A stretch of 64,000 bases of DNA from Microthyrium microscopicum (taxonomy: Eukaryota > Ascomycota > Dothideomycetes > Microthyriales > Microthyriaceae), in the NCBI GenBank assembly GCA_010405405.1, contig MU004239.1, positions 62,001 to 126,000 on the forward strand, in the 5' to 3' direction. Below, one piece after another: positions 35,041 through 46,035 of the stretch (position 1 is its first letter; every line of letters starts with the position of its first letter). A program made the translations under genes and the position numbers. A model generated the notes under the pieces. The model did no database searches, was not told the DNA's origin, and worked only from the letters and a program-made list of their open reading frames with translations.

Positions 35041-36271
35041 TGTTTCTTTGCCTGCCAGACTGTGCCCAAACGTACCAGAGTGCCAGAGTGCTGCGAGAGC
35101 GCCCAGTGCGTATCGCGGCCAAGATCAGACTACTGCATCATCATCATGCAGTGCTGCATTAGCAACCATATCTCGGTGTTGTCTGCCTATGAGCTGTCTT
35201 GACTTCTACCAAACAGGCCACCCAAAATTATCTTCTCTTTCACTTCTCAAAGATCTTCTTTATGATCATTGTGTCCTTCTCCCTTGACCTCCTGATTCCT
35301 TGATTCCTGAAGCACGCACTCGGCCCTCCACTTCAATGTCCAGCCTACTGAGCACAAGAATATCATCCACCCCTTCATTCCTCCTACTTTCCATCTCGGG
35401 AACCCTATTGTACGCTCGAACCTGTGCTTCTCAAGCCCTGTCCAGCCTGATTAGACTGGAGACACCATTTGTTGCTCATTGCCCTTTTTGATAGCCAATG
35501 ACCTAAGCATTGTTGTTGGCCTCTGGTCAGATCACGGCTGTGCCGTGTCGATTTCTACTTCTTTTCTTCTGACGACTGTTGTCGCAGATTTTCACAGCTG
35601 GTCTGCCCTCAATCTCTAGTCCACGTTGACTTGGTATTTCTGTTGATCGGTACTTACGTTCCATTCTTCAGCTCGGTGATCATCTATCAATTCAGTCTGG
35701 CGCCTTCAAAGCCCCTGTTTCCACTCTTGCCTGGGATATCGTAGGGAGAGTTGAATTGAGTGCCTCGTTCCAGAGTCCCTACTTAATTTCTAAGGGACAG
35801 AGGCTGGTACATGTACCCTGACTTTACTTCCACATTCTCAAAACATATTCCGTTTGTTTCTCTTTTGGCGCGGGCGCTTTCTTTCCAGGAAACAATGTCC
35901 CTATAGCCTAGCCTGCTATAGCATCACACAACTCTTGTTCAACTCGTTCCCACGAACACCAAAACTACTGCTGTACAACGACTCTAACTTAAGGTCCGGA
36001 TATCTTAGCGTAGCAAGACAACTCGAAACGCTGAAAATACCCAAATACGAACCACTAGCCATAACTACGACTTCCACTTCAAAAACATTCTTTCCAAATC
36101 AGCACCCAAAGCACTGTCCATTGAGGACTATCTCAGCTTCACCAAAGCAGTCGATTGTGTTCCAACAAAACGGGTCTTTGCATACTCGACTCTATAATGC
36201 AGCGGTCCGTGTAGGACGAACCTTTTTCACTGTTTGCCTACCAGGACTGGACTTAAAATTTGAAGTCATAG
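35041..36271. promoter_or_regulatory. Upstream region of the fucosyltransferase-like gene
   Basis: Pyrimidine-rich stretches dominate the plus strand from about 35,200 on, in the manner of a long fungal leader. A 254-codon frame opening at 35854 overlaps the real gene in another frame and looks like a leader artefact. No other gene is supported. Confidence 0.4.
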
Positions 36272-38314
36272 ATGCAGCAAACAACCAATATGAGGTCGGC
36301 TTCATTGTCCATTTCGTCGACCTCATCAAAGTCTTCAATATCCTCAAGTCGCGATTTATCACCGCATGCCTCTCCGCGACGAGCTCTTCTCTCAACATCA
36401 CCACCACTATCACCAAGTCTTCCTTCATTAATACACCGACATGGCCGGGCATCATCCAAAACCAGAAGGAAACCGGTTCCATTATGCTCTACTCGAGTAG
36501 CTGTTTCGATTTTTGCGGTGGTAATTCTAACTCTGGTTTTAATTCGTGGCTTCATTTCAGAATACAACGATTCAAAAAAGGTCAATTACGATCTGGTCGA
36601 CCAAGGTCATTTGCCTGATGACGCAGCCGCTATAATCGTTGATGACAGTCACCAGAAATGGACCGTATGGATTCCTCCCAGATCAGATTTCCCATTACGA
36701 CCTTGGCAATATGCCGAGATATGTGCTCAAGCCGAACAAATCCAATTGGAGCTCAATGGAGGCTCTAGTCTGTTTGGGAAGAAGAAGCATCCATACTACG
36801 CTGAAGATCCATCATATCTAGAAGTGTCTGAAGCGGTCGAATCAGGAACGATTCATGGGGATCATCTTAACGATACCATAATTATTAACGACTTAATGCC
36901 AAAAGAGGTCTGTCAGAAGAGCATGACATATGTAATGGAAACAGAAGACGCAGGAATGGGTAATACTTTGCTTGCTCTATGGCTTGCATATGGTCTGGCG
37001 AAAAAAGAAGGGCGTGCTTTCTTCGTCGATGACTCGCGATGGTAAGTCCAGCCAAACCAATATCCGTTCAGAAATATCTGACTTTTTAGGCCATATGGAA
37101 AGTATTCCACATACTTCAGACCTCCTCCCTCTCCTGGTTGTCGATCGCCCCCAGATAATCACCGGGTTCCTTGCCCTCGACAGGCTGCACATCTCGTAGT
37201 ATCAGCTGCAACTTTTCCATGGGCTTTTGGCCCGTCTTTCAAGTCCGAATTTCTCGATATTTCACGACCGTCTCATGAACAACACCATAAAATATACGAC
37301 TTAATGCGAAGAGGTTACGAAGACCTGTTTCATCTCGCGGATGCCGGAGATGCTGCCTACGCGCAAGATCGCACAACTGGAAAGATATTCCAAGAAGCTC
37401 ACCATGGCGGAGGCATGACGATTGGTCTCCATGTCCGCCGTGGTGATGTCCACCCGTGGGAACGCGAGTTTGAGAGCGATTACTTGCCCATTATGCGCTA
37501 TATGGATGAAGTCCGCCAGATCCTGTTCGACACCTACGAGCATGAGGAAGAAGAGGATGAACAGCACTCTTCTGCATCCTCTTCAATTGCTGCCCAGCCT
37601 GCCTCATCTACCCATAAATCGAAAGCCACAAAACATTCGATGTTCACTCACCTTTCCCCATTCAGCACCTTCACCAAGACGCTCAACACAGACCTGCGTC
37701 GTCGCCATGGACCAGCCGGCCTCATGGCCTCCAGTCTCCTCCTTTCCAGCGACGACCCAGCAGTATACGCTGCCCCCGAAGTCTCTCGCGCCATTCGCGC
37801 CCAAGATCGCATTCTGCTCGCCACTAAGACTGACCTTGAGCACATGTCTGGCGCATCCTTACATCGTGGCCCAATTGACTCGCTGCATGGTTGGGAAGGC
37901 GGCTTTTATGCCAGCGCTTTCTGGGCACTTGGTGCGCCGGATCGGAGGACCGCAAGCCCACCCGCTAGACAGCATTTGCGTGGACGAGCAGTCGAGAGCG
38001 AAGTGCATGAGAAGTTTGCGGCTGCTTTGCAGGCGGCGAGTGCAAGTTTGCCGCCTCATGACCCGTGGCATGGCGGTGTGAAGCGCAGCGTTGTCCCAGC
38101 ATCCACACCAGAAGCACTCGCGATGCGGGCGGTCCTGGGCCGTGGGTATCTGCTAGACCTGGCGGTATTGGGCAAAACTGATGCGGTCGTCTGCGCAGTG
38201 AGCAGCGCGGCGTGTCGGGTGCTGGGTGTCATGATCGGATGGGATAAGGTAGCTGGCGGCAAGTGGGTCAATGTTGATGGCAAGTTTGGCTGGCGAGGCT
38301 TGGTCATTGAATGA
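36272..38314 (+). CDS. Type II membrane fucosyltransferase-like protein
   Basis: Two exons, 36272-37041 and 37090-38314, joined across a 48-nt GT-AG intron, give 664 aa. A Ser-rich cytoplasmic tail with basic residues precedes one membrane anchor, VAVSIFAVVILTLVLIRGF (about residues 75-95). The rest is lumenal, the topology of Golgi glycosyltransferases. EDAGMGNTLLALWLAYGLA resembles the glycine-rich start of GT-B folds. GLHVRRGDVHPWEREF (about residues 369-385) matches the HxRRxD nucleotide-sugar motif shared by alpha-1,6-fucosyltransferases, NodZ and POFUT-like enzymes. An insert of Glu/Asp/Ser residues follows and splits the catalytic domain. Donor GDP-fucose is therefore likely but not proven. 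A second in-frame ATG at 36290 is an alternative start. Confidence 0.7.
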
Positions 38315-38905
38315 GGATTGGTGGATAATACTGTCGGAAATGGGCTGTTGTGATTGGTTTCCTATGTCCCTTTTCATGTGCATAGCGACTTGTTTGATGG
38401 AGTTTAACGGATCTGCTCTTTTCTTGATATCCCCACACAGCACGACACAAGGTTGGCAATTTGCATGCATTTACAATAGAATTCACTTTAGGTAGTAATT
38501 CCACAAAGTTTATACTCATTTTCAATACTTTCCTTGGGACTTTATGCTTGGTGAACCACACTTGCAAGGCGGATGGATGTTGCAATCTCTTCCTACTAAC
38601 CTTCATAGGCGTAGTATGCAGCCCTGAATGTGTTCTATGGTACCGACAGGGACAATCCCGTAGACTAACAGAGAGTCAGCTATCTCCATATTCAACAATA
38701 GTATGAAGCTGGTCAACAATTACATACATAACTCCTGCCTGCAGATTAACTGAACTTCAGCTCTTTTCGGAGAATATTCCGAACAACCAGATGAAGCCGG
38801 TAAACTGTGACAAAAATGTATATACGGAATGATTTGCTCTTTGGTAATTGTTTCTTTCAACGCATCTTAGCGACTTGAGACAGCGTTCGCTTCTGCTTCT
38901 AAAAT
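38315..38905. other. Intergenic spacer
   Basis: Between two co-directional genes. It contains a TATA-like hexamer close to the downstream start and no gene. Confidence 0.45.
38819..38824 (+). promoter_or_regulatory. TATA-like box
   Basis: TATATA lies about 82 nt upstream of the ATG at 38906. Position and AT contrast are reasonable; no functional evidence. Confidence 0.3.
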
Positions 38906-39548
38906 ATGGCGCATTCGAATTTACATCTACTTTTTTACTTCTCGTTATGTCAGTTTCTGAAAGGTATTTTTAGCCAGTCTTCGCAGTCCCAAGTTCCTCC
39001 AGTTCCCGAACCTCGAATTCCAATATGGAACCAGACTGGTCATCACACCGGTCCCTATCTCACCAGACCCGTATTCAAGTTGCCACTATGGGAAATCGTT
39101 TTTTGCCCCGTAGCTGTTAACACGACTGGATTTCCACACAGATTCATGGAAGACCACTTTATCCCCGAAAAGGATTTTTATATTCCAATGATCTATAATC
39201 GGACGCAAATGAGTCATAGGGACTGGAAATGGAGACGTTACATTGCAGTAGCGCAGATGAGGACCTTCAAGGCGAGACAAATTGTTGGAGATCGGAGGGT
39301 ATGTGACTTGTCGTTTACAATGGGCGCAAGAGCTTATCTGAGAGGCTGATTTTGACGATGTATAGGTATTTGTTGTCGTCCCGTTTGGAGGCTCGGTGGA
39401 TCGATCGAATATAACGAGACCAATGAGGTGTAGTGGTGTAAAACCTTGGGAGCCGAATGCGCTGAACAGAGAAAGGAACGCTGAAATGGTTGCGCAAAAG
39501 AAGTTCAAAAGCGTTGGTGGAAGGCTATTGCCTGAGCAGCGTTGGTGA
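38906..39548 (+). CDS. Small secreted protein, 191 aa, unknown function
   Basis: Two exons, 38906-39298 and 39366-39548, are joined across a 67-nt GT-AG intron that falls between codons. The N-terminus MAHSNLHLLFYFSLCQFLKG is a signal peptide. The mature part has possible N-glycosylation sites (NQT, NTT, NRT, NIT), three Cys or fewer and no recognised domain. The phrase YIAVAQMRTFKARQIVGDRR leads into VFVVVPFGGSVDRSN across the intron, giving one coherent reading. A secreted, possibly effector-like protein is plausible from size and signal only. Confidence 0.6.
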
Positions 39549-40042
39549 TAAGCAGAGGTATCTAGCTAGCTTCCGACTGATTGATTCAGTGTGATAAAGC
39601 AGGGAGAATATAAGATATGGGTGTGGTAACAGTTGTTGATGAATCGAGCAAGCGGGCGGTATGGAACTGAGTTATTTCACTAGCTAGCTCTTGTCTTTTG
39701 CAAGCATCCTACATTGTCAAATTGAAAGCCCCTGGGCTTGTGTTTTTTTCTATCAAAGACTGCTGCGATGTTGTTGATCATTAGTGGCCAATTGAATCCA
39801 TTCATTCTCAGCCTGATAGCACAAGGCTGATGCAACATGAATTTCCACCTTCACTCATATCGATTGCCATGGAAGGTCGTATAGGCTCTCAATATTCAAG
39901 TACATTTTGGTAAGTTCAAGGACTTGTGCTCAAGATAAAACAAAGCGGTAAAGATAATCATTAACATTCAAGCTATCTCAATAATGCAACAGAACTCGGA
40001 CCCAAAACCCAAACGCCTTCAATGCAGCTATCAATTCTCTCG
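39549..40042. other. Convergent intergenic region
   Basis: Shared 3' flanks of the secreted protein gene and the minus-strand Kre9/Knh1-like gene. No gene or repeat seen. Confidence 0.45.
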
Positions 40043-41346
40043 CTACACCTCCATCCGTAATTTACTCGCCACCGGTGGGCTGGATGGACTTAGTCTCCTT
40101 TCTTTGCCTCTTGCACTGCCCACCGTACTCGAGCTTTCTCCAGTGCCTTGCGGCCGCATAATCACCATGCTATCAGGCCGGGTTCCCATCTCCGCCACAC
40201 CCGCTGCAAATCCACCTGCCGGTGCAGGATAGTTTTGAGGACTTGTACTTAGTCCGTTTGGCCCAATCATTGTTTCGCCTGTGTACTGAGGTACTAGTGC
40301 ACCTGGGTGCACACTATACGCATGTGACTCCCATCCCCCTTGCGGGCTAATGGACTGATTATCCGCATCTATGGCACGTTGCATGGGTGTGTTGGTGAGT
40401 GTTTCGGGTGAGTTTAATGAGGATGGATATTTGAGCGGCGAGCTGGACGAGGAGGCGTGCAGTGTGTGTTCGTCTTCGCCGCCGTTGGGGCCGTTGGGCT
40501 TGAAATATGCATCAGCGGGTGTATGGGAGCGGGAAGAGGAGGCGTCGTTGGGATGTAGCATAGTCATGTCGCGGTCACTGTTCAAGGGCGCTTCTCCACC
40601 TGTTTCTGAGGATGAGGAGGAGGATGGTCCTTTCTTGGCGAGTGCTTTGGAGGCGATGATCAGGACGCAGAAGGTAAAGATTGCGACACCGATGGCGACG
40701 ATACCGATTACTATTCCGACGATCCCGGATTTTGTGATTTTTTCATGACCATCCACGATAGGTGAGTTTGTCGCTGCGAGGGCACCGAGCGTGGCTGACG
40801 CGCTAGATGATGAGGAGCTTTCTATGGAAGAAGTTTTTGTTGGCGTCGAAGTTGCTTCGGACTTGGTGGAAGTGGCCATTGTGGTGGAAGCAGCTGCGGC
40901 TTTGCCGCCTGATATTGCAAACTGTGGTGAAACGGAAAATTGTTGGTCTTGTGTGATCATGATTGCATAATTGTCCCCATTTGCAATGGACTTGTCTGGT
41001 TGCCACGCGTATGAGCTGTCCGTGATGTTTTCTGAGGTACCTATGTTAGATACTTTGGCATCCTGCGCTACCTCCAGCGTCCACTTACCAGCAATTGTTC
41101 CCACTTGAACCATATTATCAGCTGGTCCTTGCATCAATGATAACGAAACGACCTGAGAATGTATCAGCAGAGTCCCTCCATTGCTGGTAGAGAGTTTGTA
41201 CTTACAGCTTGATCTCCACCACTCCATGCTAAGGTATATGAAGTGCCAGCCGTAACGTTGGAAGGTATGTAATTCAGTTGGGGAGCACCTTGAGCCAAAA
41301 CACTGGTGCAATAGCTAGCAGCCAAAGCCAAAAGTGATAACCTCAT
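40043..41346 (-). CDS. Kre9/Knh1-like type I membrane protein
   Basis: Three exons on the minus strand: 41346-41206, 41152-41089 and 41040-40043, for 400 aa. The second intron (48 nt) is a multiple of three and could be retained, giving 416 aa. The spliced reading VGTIAGTSENITDSSYAWQP matches the family pattern better. There is a signal peptide (MRLSLLALAASYCTSVLAQG). Next comes a Kre9/Knh1-type domain (about residues 20-120; LAWSGGD and DNYAIMIT), a Ser/Thr stalk, and one membrane span (about 173-198, GIVGIVIGIVAIGVAIF). A long Ser/Pro-rich cytoplasmic tail ends the protein. Family members with this domain are cell-wall or GPI-linked proteins; a membrane span plus a long tail suggests a surface sensor. 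No GPI signal is seen. Confidence 0.75.
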
Positions 41347-42868
41347 GATGATGACTTCTCAGCTCTTTCTAAACCAAGGATCGTCGATAGAACTCCAGCT
41401 CCCTTCACTCAAGTGCAAATGTAAACTTTAGAAAGGAAGAAGAGGGATATGGAAAGTAATTAGAGAGTGGTTTGAGACGTTGTCGGTAGCTTATTGTCCG
41501 TTCCAGGCGAAAATTACCAGGCCAGTCGGTATAACGGGCTCCTGACAGACAGGTTACAAAAAATAAGATGGAGGCGTCAGGATGGGGAGCCGAATGGGCA
41601 GTGTTCAGAAAGTCGTGAGATTCTGTCACCCATAACAGAGAAGCAGTGCAGCGATTTGAAGTCTGTGAGCCCTACGGGCATGTGGCAGACTGGACATTCT
41701 TAAAGTAGTAGTTGTTGGTAGGAAACAATCCAGCAGGCAAGTATTCAAGATGTGGACTGGTATGAAGCTATTTGGATGTTTGGCGAACTTGAAGGTTGAA
41801 GGGTTGTCGGGGGTTTGAGCAGTGTGAGAGGCAGAGAAACAAGACAAAAAGGGCGCAGGGCTACCAATGCGGGAACCGTTGGACATAGGCCTGATTGCTT
41901 GCCTTTACTGGGGTAAATTCGTACAGGTTCTGATTTTAGCCTGCGCGATACCAAAGTGGAAAAGGTGAGACTGGGGCATTGCTTACATTGACTGGTTGAA
42001 TGCATGGACGAGGTACAGACAAGGCTGAGCTGCACTGTCGAAACCACAGCAGTAAGATCGCCAAAAACCACAAATACAAGTCGCTCAGAGATTTACCGAC
42101 TCTATAGTTACCAACTTAGGTATCGTCTGTCGCGAAACTAATCTCGACCACTCGGAACATTCCGTTCTGAATAGTTGGCATCGCCAAAGGTTCACCCGTC
42201 AGTGCCATCGCCTATTGTTTCATTTCAGGTCAAACATCCGGGACATGGCAACAAGTATGCTTAAAAGAAGAGTTCGATCAGTACGTATCTTTGCTCTGGT
42301 GCCGGAAACACAATTCTGTCTTGTTCTTCTCTTTTATTCTGATTTGGATAGAATAACCGCCGCCAACAGCTTTGTCTTCATCAGTGCAAATACATTTGCT
42401 CATTCAAATCCAGCTGAAACTCGCCAAGTATCGAAACCGCATATACGTCAGTAAATGTTCTATCAAACAAATAAATAATGTTCTTCAATAAAACTGTTAG
42501 TTTTGGTCTCCTATGGTTCATGATATAATGTATGATACGGATGCCTCCGTAGCTTGCCTCAATAACATCTCAAACCTGTAAGTTTATGCTGATGATCTAC
42601 TAGTACATTATGATACAGTGATTCGGAAAATGTATGAATAATTCTCCCAACAGTCTCAAGTTATCCATTCGGCACTAAGGGAAGTATTTAATGAAATGGC
42701 GTAGTGATTAGCAGACATCATAGCTCATGGCATCACAGCATCACTCCGGTCAAGTAGCTCACTCATCCGAAATCCAAATGTTAGGTATCACTCACAGGAT
42801 CCTAACCTGGCCCGAATGCGGTGATATATTTCAGAAAGCTTTAGTAATTGGCCAGTGTTTGCCAGTGT
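41347..42868. other. Intergenic, no gene seen
   Basis: Promoter region of the Kre9/Knh1-like gene and 3' flank of the next minus-strand gene. Frames of up to 108 codons exist, without family features. No repeat recognised. Confidence 0.4.
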
Positions 42869-43549
42869 TCAGCCGTCTAATCCTCTCATGTCCTCAACAA
42901 TTTGTCCAGCTACAGGATCCAAAAATCCATTCTGCACATCATCCACCGTCACAACTCCGTCCACATTGACTTCGCACAGTCTCGATGTAATGCGGTCTCT
43001 AACACGCTCGACTAGCTCAGGCGGGCGTCCTACATGTGCCTTGCTATCCTCCTCCCATACAAAGTATACCAATGAGATTTTCTCCAAACGCTCAATCTCA
43101 TCTTTGAAATGTCCAAGCCGGCGCTCCGATATCTGCAAAGGGCCAAAGATCCTGTATATCCCTCTCCAGCTGCTCTCTACAATTTCTCCACTATCCGGAC
43201 TCCTCAGCTGTTCCTTGTAGGTCTGAATAAGCGATTTACAGCGTTGTATCTGCTTTGTCCCCTCGACCCCAAATAGGAGCTCATACTTTGCTACTCTGTT
43301 TCCCCAGAAGTTCAACCATGATTCGTAAGCTAAAATGCACTCGTTCAACGCTGCTTCGTGTCGTCTAATTGTCGTTGAATAGTCAAAGCACTGACACACC
43401 TTTGCGTATAGGTTCTCAGCTGCTGTAGTAATGAACGCAAGGATAGTGGAAAAGAAGCCTATGATTAAGGAGATGTGAGCGAAAACGTCCCATTCGGACT
43501 TTACCGGTATGAAAGTGGGAGAAGATGTTGATCGCTGTTGTGGGGCCAT
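42869..43549 (-). CDS. Uncharacterised protein, 226 aa, with N-terminal membrane segment
   Basis: Single exon starting MAPQQRSTSSPTFIPVKSEW. A hydrophobic stretch (about residues 23-45, HISLIIGFFSTILAFITTAA) could anchor it. The remainder is predicted helical with many charged residues (LGHFKDEIERLEKISLVYF). I recognise no domain. The reading is long and of even composition for this region, which supports it as real. The function is unknown. Confidence 0.6.
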   Translation of the reverse strand: MAPQQRSTSSPTFIPVKSEWDVFAHISLIIGFFSTILAFITTAAENLYAKVCQCFDYSTTIRRHEAALNECILAYESWLNFWGNRVAKYELLFGVEGTKQIQRCKSLIQTYKEQLRSPDSGEIVESSWRGIYRIFGPLQISERRLGHFKDEIERLEKISLVYFVWEEDSKAHVGRPPELVERVRDRITSRLCEVNVDGVVTVDDVQNGFLDPVAGQIVEDMRGLDG

Positions 43550-43986
43550 TCAAATCAACTCTGAAAGATATGTGAAAACTCAAATCGCGAATAACGACTA
43601 CTAGAGCGCCTAGATACAATTTGGGAAAGCCATGAGATTTGGTAATCTGAAGGTCTTTAATGACTTACGTCGATTTCTAGAGGCTACAAGATTGATATGC
43701 CAGACAATATAAGACACCAAACTTCTCCATCATGAATCAATTATACAACACTGAGAGCCATAGACTGTAGTGAGACAAGTTTCTTCTGCCTTCAAGCGTG
43801 TTGAAGTACACTTTTCCCACCATGAAGTTTTCTTTGTCCATCAACATGAAGCATATCACAAGTTCATCTTAGCAGTAAAGCATCAAATGTCTTTTTTTGG
43901 CCAAAGATATATATCAAGTACCCTAACAACCTATCCCAAAAGTTAAATTACTCTCCCTTCCAAGCATTACGCCAATATCCCAAGTC
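43550..43986. other. Spacer between two minus-strand genes
   Basis: Promoter of the 226-aa gene and 3' flank of the next. Nothing else seen. Confidence 0.45.
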
Positions 43987-45033
43987 TCAATCACTAGCCA
44001 ATTCATGCTCAACAACCTCATAGCTCGCCTCCCTCCCCGGCCCAGCCACAGTCCTAACAACATCACAATTCCTAAACTCAAAAATCACCTTCTCACAAAC
44101 AAAATCTGTCAAATCCGAGCGATCCCACTCCTGCCCCCCAGCATCCAGCATCAAATACTGCGTAAACAACTCCCTCGCCCCTCCGACATACTCATAGTAC
44201 GGCACCCGCACAATTATATTCGCAAACCGATTGTCCTGTCTTAGAAATCTGTTATGCAGCAACGTAACCATGTCCAACACAGTCCTTAACATTAGTCCCT
44301 CCAGCTCCTCTGGGACTAATGATGCTGGCGTGCTTGCCGCAGCAGGCCAGGGCGGCGCAGGTGTGCGTGACGGCCGAAACCAGACATGGCGAGTAGTGGA
44401 GGGGAGAAGGACGCGTGGTTTTGGAAATGCGATGCGGCATTTTTCAGCGTAGCGGTTGGCGTAGTGGGACGTATTGGCCTGGTGTATGAGTTCAAAGTAT
44501 GCTTCTTGCGCTATATGGTCCCACAGTGGGACCTCGCAGGAGATAACGAGGTCATCGTGCTCTGTGCGTCGACTGTTGCGGACTAGAGTGCGTGGGAGGT
44601 GGGTGAAGGATAGATGGGCGAAGCGGCCTAGATCATATGACCATTTTGCGCGGTAGGTTAGCGGAGTTCTGTTGCGGGTTTTTGGGCTTTCGGTTATGTA
44701 GCGTTTGGTTAGGGATTGGAATTCTTTGGAGACGAGGGAAAGGATACGTTCGTTGGAAGTCGGTTCTTGGATGGTGCATTTGTGGTAGTTGTTACCGCCG
44801 ATGTGGTCTTGGAGGGTACGGGTTGGGTTGTTGGTTGGAAGACTTGGATTGTTTATTGCGTATTCGAGGATCAGGATCTTGATCTCTAGAGTGAGGTGTT
44901 TCCATTCTAGTGTTTGGGTGTGATCACGTTCTATGGGCTTTTTGCCTTTCTTGAGTAACTTGTTGAACCATGACTCTATGGCCGATGGTTTAGGGGCCTT
45001 TTGACTGCCGTGAGATTGTTTGCGATTAGCCAT
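43987..45033 (-). CDS. Uncharacterised fungal protein, 348 aa, F-box-like N-terminus
   Basis: Single exon, start MANRKQSHGSQKAPKPSAIE. After a basic linker, LEWKHLTLEIKILILEYAIN (about residues 42-62) resembles the short LP.EI...I.EY motif at the head of many fungal F-box-like proteins. The rest lacks recognisable repeats. The C-terminal part (LFTQYLMLDAGGQEWD) is well ordered in composition. If the F-box call holds it would bind Skp1 as a ubiquitin-ligase adaptor, but this is weak. Confidence 0.6.
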   Translation of the reverse strand: MANRKQSHGSQKAPKPSAIESWFNKLLKKGKKPIERDHTQTLEWKHLTLEIKILILEYAINNPSLPTNNPTRTLQDHIGGNNYHKCTIQEPTSNERILSLVSKEFQSLTKRYITESPKTRNRTPLTYRAKWSYDLGRFAHLSFTHLPRTLVRNSRRTEHDDLVISCEVPLWDHIAQEAYFELIHQANTSHYANRYAEKCRIAFPKPRVLLPSTTRHVWFRPSRTPAPPWPAAASTPASLVPEELEGLMLRTVLDMVTLLHNRFLRQDNRFANIIVRVPYYEYVGGARELFTQYLMLDAGGQEWDRSDLTDFVCEKVIFEFRNCDVVRTVAGPGREASYEVVEHELASD

Positions 45034-46035
45034 TATATTTTTGTACGAAGATGGAACACAACATTGGTCATGGTCAAGTAAACCTCTAGATGATTTTTAG
45101 ATACTCACTGGCAAAAGGACGTGAAAGCAAATTTTGGCATTGCCGAAAACGGAAGGCGTTCTCTTTGATAGTAGACCTGTACAACATCTTTGAACAAGGG
45201 ACCTTGATTATACCATTGAACTCATGGGATTCGTTCGCAAGCTCTCGAGTCTTATGGCTTTGTCAGTTTCTCAGAGGCTCCTTTGTTTTCTCCTCGAGGT
45301 CACACTGGGCATCTCTCTCGGACCAACCGTGGCTACTGTTCAAGCTAAACCTGAATTGAACAATTTATGACTGACAGGTCCATGTTAGTGAAAGGCTCAG
45401 AAGAAAGCTATTGTATTTCTGGAGTACTGGACCAAAGAAACGTGTTAGTTGTCCAGTGACTGGAACACTTCCTAATGGGAAAGTGGGAACAGCTTCAGCC
45501 CCAACTATGGAAACAGCACACAGTTCATGATAGACTTGAATCGACAATTAGATAGCCAGGGAGTATCTGAACGTTATTGGGCGTCTATCATTGAACATTT
45601 CCTCGTAAGCCATGATGCTACCTTATACCAACTTCATTTTCTGTCACTGAACAAAGAACCTTACATCACCAACAAAGACATTTTTTGAAAAGGTTATGTT
45701 TTGACGGAAACTGGTCTGGCCAGTCTCTACGCCATCCACACTTGTTATATTATTGTTTTTCCTGCTAAAAGGTGTGTTGGGTATCAAAACCTGTCGTCAA
45801 CAACAAGCATGCAAGTAACTTCTAAAGCTTTCATCCTCGTCACTTTCGCCAGCAGATGCTGCGACTCGATCAATGCCTCCAATACAACCAATGCAGAACA
45901 CAGAAAGTATCAAAAATCGTCCTTCACAGTCTTCCGAGCCAGTCAGAATAACCTATTAAATCACACCACTACCCATTGCGCACAGCGTCAGGGTTTTGGC
46001 TGGGTACCAACCAACATATTAATGAGCTTGACAGC
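45034..46035. other. Intergenic, no gene seen
   Basis: A frame opening at 45701 on the plus strand runs into the next gene on the opposite strand and is probably a shadow. No other feature. Confidence 0.4.

Noticed and set aside
35854-36618. 254-codon plus-strand frame upstream of and overlapping the fucosyltransferase-like gene
   Set aside because: It overlaps the real start in another frame and lacks domains. The overlapping gene has an anchor, a motif and a working intron.
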